Assembly: GCA_023434095.1 (NCBI GenBank)
Contig: JAEYTJ010000238.1
Location: 1 to 11,826, forward strand
Length of the DNA stretch: 11,826 nucleotides
Source: Pseudomonadota bacterium
GTDB lineage: Bacteria; Pseudomonadota; Alphaproteobacteria; Rhizobiales; Xanthobacteraceae
Direction: 5' to 3'
Shown: piece after piece, positions 6,558 to 11,826 of the stretch
Layout: the number at the start of each line of letters is the position of its first letter
Numbering within the stretch: position 1 is the stretch's first letter
Made by a program: the position numbers and the translations under genes
Notes under the pieces: model-generated
Told to the model about the DNA's origin: nothing
Database searches by the model: none
The model's input: only the letters and a program-made list of their open reading frames with translations

Positions 6558-7793
6558 TTACCCCTCCGCTATGCGACGCACAGCCTCGGCGACGCTGGGA
6601 AGCGTCGCGACGCGCAAGGCGCCGAGCGGCAGGCTTACGATGGAATCCATGCGGAACACGGTGCCGGCGTGGTCGACGCCGGGAGTGCCCACGGGGATCA
6701 GAACATCCGGTTCCTTGTCGAACACTGTGTCGGGATGGGCAAGAGCGATGATCTTGCCCCCGAAGGACGGCGGCGGCTCCGGCCGGAAGGCCGAGATCCA
6801 CACCAGCACATCGGCATCGGCCAGCGCCGCCTCGGTGGCGAACAGCGTGCCGTCATGCGTGCTCGCCTGCCCGCGCACCGCGCTGCGCAGCGGAAAGCCC
6901 AGCCGCCACAGCATCAGCTGGTTGACCCCGATGATGTTGTCGCGCCCGCCGAGCGGAAACACCCCGGCACGCGTGGCAACGTTCAGCCGGTCGACCAGTG
7001 CGGTCGCCCGTTCGGCGACGAGGTCGCCGTCGGCCAGCTCCGCCGCGTTCCACGTCGCCACGGCGTAATGGGCGTTGCGCAGATCCTCGGCCAGCGCGGC
7101 GAGCGTGCCGGCCTCGATCCCGCCGAAGCTCTCCCCCGGCGGGCGACGCCCGGCCACCAGCGTGGCCAGCGCTTCCAGCACCGCCACGGGATCGGTGGTG
7201 GCATGGTGGACGACGTCGGCGCCGGCAAGCTGCCCCCTCGACTTCTCCCCCGGCGCGCCGCCGAGGAAGACCACGCGGCGGTTGGCGCCAGCAAAGAGCG
7301 GGGTATCGGGGAACAGCCGCTCGAACAGCCGCCCCCAGGTCGCGCTGGGGTCCTCGCCGACAACCAGCAGCAGGTCGCAGCGGTTGCGCACCTCCGCCAG
7401 CGTGGTGGAGAGCCAGCCGGTGCGCTGGGCGGCGGCGTAATTCCGGAACAGGCCCTCGGAGGCGTAATGGTCGAGCGCGCCGCCGAAGCGGATGGCGAGA
7501 TCGACCGCTGCCCCGGCGCCGGCCATGTCGACGCCGAGCCCGCCGATCAGCGGGGCGCGGGCCGCAGTGAGAATCTGGCGGGCCGCTCTGGCCGCATCGG
7601 CCTCACTGGCGGTCTCACCGGCCACACGCGCCACCGGATCGGCGGTATCCAGACGCCGCAGAAGCCGCGCCGCCTCGGGGCAGACCGGCGCCTTGGCGCG
7701 CACCTGCCGGCCCTCGACCTCGACAGTCAGGTCGTCGCAGCCGAGCCCGCAGAAGCCGCAGGCCACATTCTCGATCGTCCGAATACCGGCCAT
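6558..7793 (-). CDS. fhcB: Formyltransferase/hydrolase complex subunit B
   Basis: A 411-residue homolog of formylmethanofuran dehydrogenase subunit B, a relative of molybdopterin oxidoreductases. In bacteria FhcB has lost the dehydrogenase role (reported to lack the tungsten pterin) and works as a partner of FhcA in holding methylofuran. The N-terminus ENVACGFCGLGCDDLTVEVEG keeps Cys12, Cys15 and Cys19 (C-x2-C-x3-C), with a fourth Cys38 in VCPEAARLL, a layout like a 4Fe-4S site. Whether a cluster binds cannot be told here. The start at 7793 has only a weak CAGG upstream and lies 18 bases after the PCD stop; it gives the family N-terminus. Its stop touches the fhcA start. Order PCD-fhcB-fhcA-fhcD-fhcC indicates one operon. 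Confidence 0.94.
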   Translation of the reverse strand: MAGIRTIENVACGFCGLGCDDLTVEVEGRQVRAKAPVCPEAARLLRRLDTADPVARVAGETASEADAARAARQILTAARAPLIGGLGVDMAGAGAAVDLAIRFGGALDHYASEGLFRNYAAAQRTGWLSTTLAEVRNRCDLLLVVGEDPSATWGRLFERLFPDTPLFAGANRRVVFLGGAPGEKSRGQLAGADVVHHATTDPVAVLEALATLVAGRRPPGESFGGIEAGTLAALAEDLRNAHYAVATWNAAELADGDLVAERATALVDRLNVATRAGVFPLGGRDNIIGVNQLMLWRLGFPLRSAVRGQASTHDGTLFATEAALADADVLVWISAFRPEPPPSFGGKIIALAHPDTVFDKEPDVLIPVGTPGVDHAGTVFRMDSIVSLPLGALRVATLPSVAEAVRRIAEG

Positions 7794-7811
7794 TGCTAAA
7801 TACCTGACAGA

Positions 7812-8192
7812 TCAGTCGTATTTGATATAGGCGAAACGCAGGTCGCCGCGCGGCGTGCCTTCCAGCGCGCTGTCGGCCTCGGTCCCCGGCTGCCAGCCGA
7901 CGACATCCTCGATCTTCTGCGCCAGCTGGAAATCCCGCTCGGTGATGCCCTTGGCGTCGTGCGACATCAGCCGCACCTCCACCCAGGCATAGGACGCGGT
8001 GATATCGGGATGGTGCCACGCTGCCTCGGCGAGATGCCCGACGGCGTTGATCACCATCAGCGTGCCCTTCCAGCTGGACGTGCGATAGGTGCGCCGAATC
8101 CAGCCGTCCTGCAGCTTCCACTGCGGCAGGCAGGCGGCGAGGCGTTCCTCCACCTCCTTGTCGGTGAAGGTTTTTTTGGGATCCAGCGCCAT
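7812..8192 (-). CDS. Pterin-4a-carbinolamine dehydratase (PCD/DCoH family)
   Basis: A 126-residue pterin-4a-carbinolamine dehydratase. The active-site pattern is intact: GHLAEAAWHHPDITASYAW with H60-H61-P62, then VEVRLMSHDAKGITERDFQLA with H78 and D87, matching the two adjacent histidines, third histidine and aspartate of the family. The usual reaction is dehydration of 4a-hydroxytetrahydropterin. Phenylalanine hydroxylase, the usual source of that compound, is not seen here. Its place as first gene of the fhc operon suggests a job in (dephospho)H4MPT metabolism or repair, as noted for pcd genes in other C1 clusters; substrate unproven. Start: the frame is open to 8279, but residues before MALDPKKTF do not look like the family and AGGAGG lies ten bases before the ATG at 8192. 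The C-terminus is about 20 residues longer than usual. Confidence 0.88.
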   Translation of the reverse strand: MALDPKKTFTDKEVEERLAACLPQWKLQDGWIRRTYRTSSWKGTLMVINAVGHLAEAAWHHPDITASYAWVEVRLMSHDAKGITERDFQLAQKIEDVVGWQPGTEADSALEGTPRGDLRFAYIKYD

Positions 8193-8349
8193 ATCCTGGC
8201 GTCCTCCTGGCGGCGTCTGCCCGTTCTGATGCGGGCGTCGTTTGGTGATTCGGTAGCACGCCCGCGCCGCATCCGGCAAACCCGTTGATCATCACCCGGC
8301 TTGTCCCGGACCGCGTCCGGGCCTTACCATGGCGGGCGAGGAAACGCTG
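8193..8349. promoter_or_regulatory. Divergent C1 promoter region with dyads
   Basis: This stretch separates the PCD-fhcBADC operon (leftward) from the beta-RFAP synthase-mtdB unit (rightward), so it must hold or relay both promoters. GCGGGCGT (8231-8238) mirrors ACGCCCGC (8258-8265), and the overlapping GATGCGG (8228-8234) mirrors CCGCATC (8267-8273). A perfect hairpin CCCGGAC-CGC-GTCCGGG lies at 8305-8321. I see no convincing -35/-10 pair on either strand. The dyad could be a shared regulator site or a 5' UTR hairpin of the fhc mRNA. Confidence 0.45.
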
Positions 8350-9369
8350 GTGAACACCACGACACGCCAATTGCGCTCGGCAGGCGAGCAACAGGACCGG
8401 GCCACGGTGCGCATCACCGCGCCGGGCCGGCTGCATCTGGGATTCCTCGATCTCGCGGGCACGCTCGGCCGGCGTTTCGGCAGCCTCGGCATCACCCTTG
8501 ACCGTCCATCGACGGTGGTCCGCCTGCGCCGCGCGGCCACACTAACCGCCAACGGTCCCGATTCCGGCCGCGCCCTCGCCGCCGTTGAGAAAGCGGCGGC
8601 CCGTTTCGGGCTCGACACGCGCGTGGAAGTGACGGTCGAGGCGGCGCTGCCGCCCCATTCCGGCCTCGGCTCCGGCACCCAGCTCGGCCTCGCCGTGGCA
8701 ACCGGGCTGTGCCTCGTCAACGGGCTCGACATCTCCCCGCGCGAGGTCGGCGCGGCTTTGGGTCGCGGCGCGCGCTCGGCCATCGGCATCGGCGCCTTCA
8801 CCGAGGGCGGCGTCATCCTCGACGGCGGCAAGAAGCGCGGGTCGCAGGCCCCGCCGCCCATCCTCTCGCGGCTCCCCTTTCCCGAGAACTGGCGCGTCCT
8901 GCTGGTATATGACCACGGGCACCAGGGACTTAGCGGGCCGGCGGAGGTGAAGGCAATGGAGGAGTTGCCGCCCTTCGCCGATACGCTCGCCGGGCACATG
9001 GCGCGCCTCGCGGTCATGGTGGCGCTGCCGGCTCTGGCGGAAGGTGACGTGAATTATTTCGCCGCAGCGGTCGGAGAAATGCAGCGACTGCTCGGAGACC
9101 ACTATGCGAGCGCCCAGGGTGGCCGCTATACAAGTTCATCCGTCACCGAGGTGATGGATTGGCTGGAGGTGCGTGGTCTGCGCGGCCTCGGCCAGAGTTC
9201 CTGGGGTCCCACGGGTTTCGCCATCGTCGGCAGCCCCGAGGAGGCCGACCAGCTTCTCAGCGAGGCCCGGGTCCGCTTCGGTGACCGGCCCGCTCTGGCT
9301 TTCGACTGTGCCCGCGGCAGCAATGCCGGGGCGCGGATCGAATGGCTTGCCTGCGTCGAGCAGTGCTAG
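8350..9369 (+). CDS. mptG: Beta-ribofuranosylaminobenzene 5'-phosphate synthase (beta-RFAP synthase)
   Basis: A GHMP-kinase-fold protein of 339 residues. Beta-RFAP synthase joins p-aminobenzoate to PRPP with loss of CO2 and pyrophosphate, the first committed step of the H4MPT side chain; in Methylobacterium clusters the homolog is called orf4. Visible motifs: ITAPGRLHLGFLDL near the N-terminus, PPHSGLGSGTQLGLAVA (about 101-117, the GHMP glycine-rich phosphate loop) and GQSSWGPTGFAIV near the C-terminus, all usual for this family. Start: the GTG at 8350 has GAGGAA (8338-8343) six bases upstream. The in-frame ATG at 8329 (346 residues) lacks a ribosome binding site and sits beside the palindrome at 8305-8321, so 8350 is preferred but not certain. 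First gene of the rightward C1 unit. Confidence 0.9.
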   Translation: MNTTTRQLRSAGEQQDRATVRITAPGRLHLGFLDLAGTLGRRFGSLGITLDRPSTVVRLRRAATLTANGPDSGRALAAVEKAAARFGLDTRVEVTVEAALPPHSGLGSGTQLGLAVATGLCLVNGLDISPREVGAALGRGARSAIGIGAFTEGGVILDGGKKRGSQAPPPILSRLPFPENWRVLLVYDHGHQGLSGPAEVKAMEELPPFADTLAGHMARLAVMVALPALAEGDVNYFAAAVGEMQRLLGDHYASAQGGRYTSSSVTEVMDWLEVRGLRGLGQSSWGPTGFAIVGSPEEADQLLSEARVRFGDRPALAFDCARGSNAGARIEWLACVEQC

Positions 9370-9399
9370 CGACGGTTTTGGCGTAACGCCCGCGTCGCT
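9368..9399. terminator. Hairpin over the beta-RFAP synthase stop, possible attenuator
   Basis: AGCGACG (9368-9374) mirrors CGTCGCT (9393-9399), enclosing GGCG (9380-9383) / CGCC (9387-9390) around TAA. It overlaps the TAG stop of beta-RFAP synthase and is followed by a pyrimidine stretch (CCCTTCCTCTTCC) rather than pure T. It may reduce read-through into mtdB or stabilise the upstream mRNA; weakly supported. Confidence 0.35.
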
Positions 9400-9458
9400 C
9401 CCTTCCTCTTCCGCACGAGAGGCCGCAAGGCCCGATTCTGACCTAGGGAACGCACGCC

Positions 9459-10355
9459 ATGGCGGATATCGCCCCCATCCTCCACATCATCTCGCCGCTT
9501 CGCCACGTCAGCCCGTTCGACGTCAACATGGCCGTCGACGCCGGCTATGCCACCATCCTCCCCTATTCCGGCGTCACCCTGGACGAAGTCGGGGACCTGA
9601 CGCAGGACATGATGTTCTCGCGCCATCCCGACGCCGCCCCGCGCACCGGCCTTTTCATCGGCGGCAAGGATGCGGGCCTCGCGCTCGACATGGCGAACAA
9701 GGCGAAGAGCGTGCTGTTCCCGCCCTTCGAGATTTCCGTCTTTGTCGACCCGGCCGGCTCCTTCACCACCGCTGCCGCCATGGTGGCCGAAGTCGAGCTG
9801 AAGCTGCGCCCGGCCCGGCCGGAAGGGCTGAAAGGTGTGAAAGTTCAGGTCTTTGGCGCCACCGGCGTCGTCGGCGGCATTGCCGGGGTGATCGCCGCGC
9901 AGGCCGGCGCGCAGGTGACGCTGGTCAGCCATCGCGACATCGAGGCGGTGGAGGCGAAGGCGCGCGACTTCAAGCAGCGTTTCGGCGTCGACCTCGCCTG
10001 CGCCACCGGCAAGAGCGAGGAGGACAAGCGCGCTCTGGTCGCGGACGCCGAGGTGGTGCTGGCCTGCGGCCGCGCGGGGGTGGAGATCCTCTCCGCCGAC
10101 GTGCTGGCAGGCGCCCCGCATCTCAAGGTGGCCGCCGATGTCAATGCCGTGCCGCCCTCGGGCATCGCCGGCATCGACGCCCATGCCAACGGAACGCCGC
10201 TCGCCCATGGTGCGCTCGGCATCGGCGCGCTCACCATCGGCCATCTCAAATACCGCGTGCAGCATGAACTGCTCCAGCGCATGCGAGTCGCCCCGGCGGC
10301 GATGACGATCGGGTTTGAAGATGCCTTCCTCCTCGCGCGATCGCTCACGGCCTGA
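9459..10355 (+). CDS. mtdB: NAD(P)-dependent methylene-H4MPT dehydrogenase MtdB
   Basis: A 298-residue MtdB. It oxidises methylene-H4MPT to methenyl-H4MPT with NAD or NADP, the first oxidative step after formaldehyde enters the pathway. The N-terminal domain (ILHIISPLRHVSPFDVNMA, then DAGYATILPYSGV and the PAGSFTTAAAMVAEVE segment around 98-113) binds the pterin. The Rossmann domain carries VFGATGVVGGIAGVIAAQ from residue 131. The closing part GALGIGALTIGHLKYRVQHE matches the family. Length and order agree with MtdB rather than the shorter-range relative MtdA, though cofactor preference cannot be read from sequence alone. AGGGA about ten bases upstream supports ATG 9459. An 89-base gap separates it from beta-RFAP synthase, and the next gene begins inside its 3' end. 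Confidence 0.93.
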   Translation: MADIAPILHIISPLRHVSPFDVNMAVDAGYATILPYSGVTLDEVGDLTQDMMFSRHPDAAPRTGLFIGGKDAGLALDMANKAKSVLFPPFEISVFVDPAGSFTTAAAMVAEVELKLRPARPEGLKGVKVQVFGATGVVGGIAGVIAAQAGAQVTLVSHRDIEAVEAKARDFKQRFGVDLACATGKSEEDKRALVADAEVVLACGRAGVEILSADVLAGAPHLKVAADVNAVPPSGIAGIDAHANGTPLAHGALGIGALTIGHLKYRVQHELLQRMRVAPAAMTIGFEDAFLLARSLTA

Positions 10356-11481
10356 GGACGCCTTCGATGTCGTCCTCGTCGGCATCGCCGCGCGCGGGCT
10401 GGCGGCGAGCGCCCGCCGCGCCGGCCTCAACGCCCTCGCCCTCGACCTGTTCGCGGACGAGGACACGCGCGCGCTGGCCGCACGCAGCCTCCAGCTGTGT
10501 CGCCGGGACGGGCTCGCGCTCGACCCGGATGACCTGGTCGCCCAGCTCGCCCCCCATGCCGGGCCGGACACACCGCTCGTTCTCGGCACCGGCTTCGAGG
10601 ACACGCCCGACCTTGTCGCCGAGTTGTCGAGGCGCTTCCGCCTCGCCGGCAGCGGAGCGGAGACCATCGCCGCGGTCAAACAGCCCTTCGATTTCGCTGA
10701 GCGCCTGGCCGCGCTCGGCATCCCGCATCCCCGGCTGCTTTCCGGCCCGGCCCCGGACGGTGTTCCGACACTGGAAAAGCGCGTCGGCGGGTCAGGCGGG
10801 GGGCATGTCTGCCCTTCGCCACAGGCGCGCGGGCCGGGCTGGTATCTACAGGAACGGGTGGACGGGCGCGCCGTCTCAGCCCTGTTCCTCGGCAATGGAA
10901 AGGCAGCCCGGCTTCTCGCCTTTTCCGAACAATGGTGCGCACCGGCCGAGGCCGCGCCCTTCCGCTATGGCGGCTGCGCGGGCCCGCTCGCACTGGAACC
11001 TCGCCTTGTTGCGGAAATGGACTCCGCGCTGTCCCGCCTCACCGCCAGCGTCGACCTCAAGGGCCTGGCGAGCGCCGATCTCATCATCGGCCCGGGGGCG
11101 TGGCACCTCATCGAGATCAACCCGCGGCCCGGCGCAACCCTCGACATCTTCGACGCGCCGCCGCTCCCGCCGCTTCTGCGCCTGCACCTCGACGCCTGCG
11201 CGGGCACGCTGCCGGACCTTCCGCTGCTTGTCCCCGGCGCGGGCGTGGAAGCCCGGGCCGCCGGCCTATTTTACGCACCCGCCTCCATCGAGGTGAGGGA
11301 CGCGCTGCCCTTCTGGGCGGCGGACCGTCCCGCCCGGGGCACGCGCATCGCGGCGGGGGAGCCCGTCTGCACGGTGCAGGCGACCGGACCCGACCTTGCC
11401 GACGCCCGCGCCCTTCTGGCGCGGCGCATGGATCATCTTTCGCGCGCGCTGAGCACAGCCAGCCGCGCCGCTGCGGAGTAA
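10321..11481 (+). CDS. ATP-grasp ligase of the C1 cluster (Orf5/MfnD-like)
   Basis: A 386-residue ATP-grasp protein (COG2232-like, predicted carboxylate-amine ligase). Features: a Rossmann-like N-terminal domain (DVVLVGIAARGLAASARRAG, about 16-35); K153 followed by RVGGSGGGHV, a glycine-rich ATP loop; YLQERVDGRAVSALFLGNG (175-193), the ATP-grasp strand; and LIEINPRPGATLDIFD (263-278) with the Mg-binding Glu and Asn. In the C1 clusters I recall, an ATP-grasp gene (orf5) lies between mtdB and mch, and the archaeal relative MfnD joins tyramine to glutamate in methanofuran synthesis. A comparable role in methylofuran assembly is likely but not shown here. The start is ATG 10321 (TTG 10315 is the alternative); either overlaps mtdB by 35-41 bases and has only a weak ribosome site, so coupling to mtdB translation is probable. 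Confidence 0.82.
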   Translation: MPSSSRDRSRPEDAFDVVLVGIAARGLAASARRAGLNALALDLFADEDTRALAARSLQLCRRDGLALDPDDLVAQLAPHAGPDTPLVLGTGFEDTPDLVAELSRRFRLAGSGAETIAAVKQPFDFAERLAALGIPHPRLLSGPAPDGVPTLEKRVGGSGGGHVCPSPQARGPGWYLQERVDGRAVSALFLGNGKAARLLAFSEQWCAPAEAAPFRYGGCAGPLALEPRLVAEMDSALSRLTASVDLKGLASADLIIGPGAWHLIEINPRPGATLDIFDAPPLPPLLRLHLDACAGTLPDLPLLVPGAGVEARAAGLFYAPASIEVRDALPFWAADRPARGTRIAAGEPVCTVQATGPDLADARALLARRMDHLSRALSTASRAAAE

Positions 11482-11488
11482 CTCTCCC

Positions 11489-11826
11489 ATGCCGACCCCC
11501 TCTCAGAACGCGCCGGGACTGAGCGTTGCCGCGCTGTCGGCGCCTCTCGTCGACGACCTCATTGCCAAGGCCGCCACGCTGCGGCTCGACGTCACACGAA
11601 GCCCCTGCGGCGCCCGGCTCGTCGATGCCGGCATCACGGCGCGCGGCGGGCTTGAGGCGGGCCGGCGCATCGCCGAAATCTGCCTCGGCGGCCTCGGTTC
11701 GGTCAGCCTTTCCACCAGCGGGCGGTTTCCGCGCTGGGGCACGATGGTGACGGTGACGACGGCCGATCCCGTCATCGCCTGCCTCGGCAGCCAATATGCC
11801 GGCTGGAGCCTCGCGGAAGGCGACTT
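11489..11826 (+). CDS. mch: Methenyl-H4MPT cyclohydrolase, 5' part
   Basis: The first 112 residues of Mch, cut by the window edge; the full family length is about 320. It hydrolyses methenyl-H4MPT to formyl-H4MPT, linking MtdB to the Fhc complex. Family sequence is clear: LRLDVTRSPCGARLVDAGI, then GGLEAGRRIAEICLGGLGSVSL and PVIACLGSQYAGWSLAEGD at the edge. The ATG at 11489 is seven bases after the stop of the ATP-grasp gene, with GGAG (11475-11478) ten bases upstream inside that gene's last codons, so the two are in one operon with mtdB. Confidence 0.95.
   Translation, partial: MPTPSQNAPGLSVAALSAPLVDDLIAKAATLRLDVTRSPCGARLVDAGITARGGLEAGRRIAEICLGGLGSVSLSTSGRFPRWGTMVTVTTADPVIACLGSQYAGWSLAEGD

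Noticed and set aside
5163..7799. 878-codon open frame on the plus strand antisense to fhcA and fhcB
   Set aside because: Product is rich in Arg, His, Gly, Ala and Gln with no domain; both fhc genes on the other strand have clear family sequence. It is a side effect of high GC codon use.
8193..8279. 29-residue N-terminal extension of the PCD
   Set aside because: Sequence unlike the family and would run through the divergent dyad; AGGAGG supports 8192.
9373..10895. Long open frames on both strands overlapping mtdB and the ATP-grasp gene
   Set aside because: No domain content; contradict two genes with clear motifs.
1..11826. CRISPR, tRNA, insertion sequence or defence-type system
   Set aside because: No regular direct repeats, cloverleaf, transposase or nuclease/toxin-like protein was seen; only short palindromic intergenic repeats are present.

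Overview
The window is a high-GC (roughly 65-70% by eye) stretch of bacterial chromosome. Most of it is the tetrahydromethanopterin (H4MPT) / methylofuran branch of one-carbon oxidation. The gene set is fhcBADC, mtdB, mch, beta-RFAP synthase, a pterin-4a-carbinolamine dehydratase, an ATP-grasp ligase and an MfnB-like synthase, and its order resembles the archaeal-type C1 cluster of alphaproteobacterial methylotrophs. The sequence style, including intergenic palindromes with CATCCTTCGA and GGCTTGTCCCGG words, fits a member of the Hyphomicrobiales, perhaps Xanthobacteraceae-like (Xanthobacter, Ancylobacter, Starkeya). That placement is an inference, not a proof.

Layout from left to right. At 2-325 (+) is the 3' end of an MfnB/DUF556 furan-phosphate synthase. 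It is followed by a 419-base non-coding region with several inverted repeats, which serves as the leader of mgtE (745-2124, +), a Mg2+ channel/transporter. Convergent with mgtE is a two-gene unit on the minus strand: an ArsR-type repressor (2607-2963) and an AHSA1/SRPBCC protein (2143-2610), overlapping by ATGA. Next, also on the minus strand and transcribed right to left, comes the formyltransferase/hydrolase operon: PCD (8192-7812), fhcB (7793-6558), fhcA (6557-4890), fhcD (4753-3839) and fhcC (3842-3042). A 99-base palindromic repeat sits inside this operon between fhcA and fhcD. Divergent from it, on the plus strand, are beta-RFAP synthase (8350-9369, or from 8329), mtdB (9459-10355), an ATP-grasp ligase (10321-11481) and the 5' end of mch (11489 to the window edge).

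How the genes work together: MtdB oxidises methylene-H4MPT to methenyl-H4MPT, Mch hydrolyses that to formyl-H4MPT, FhcD moves the formyl group to methylofuran, and FhcA (with FhcB and FhcC) releases formate. Beta-RFAP synthase starts the (dephospho)H4MPT side chain. MfnB and probably the ATP-grasp ligase make the methylofuran carrier. mgtE and the arsR-SRPBCC pair have no evident C1 role and separate mfnB from the fhc operon.

The C1 system itself is known biology. The less ordinary signals are regulatory: (1) a near-perfect 30-base palindrome spanning the -10 region and start codon of the ArsR gene, with a second copy of its core upstream of the -35, on what looks like a leaderless mRNA; (2) a 10-bp perfect hairpin that would bury the mgtE ribosome binding site and competes with another 9-bp pairing; (3) the repeat inside the fhc operon; (4) the dyad in the divergent C1 promoter region. 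I found no tRNA, rRNA, CRISPR array, transposase or convincing novel defence-type system.
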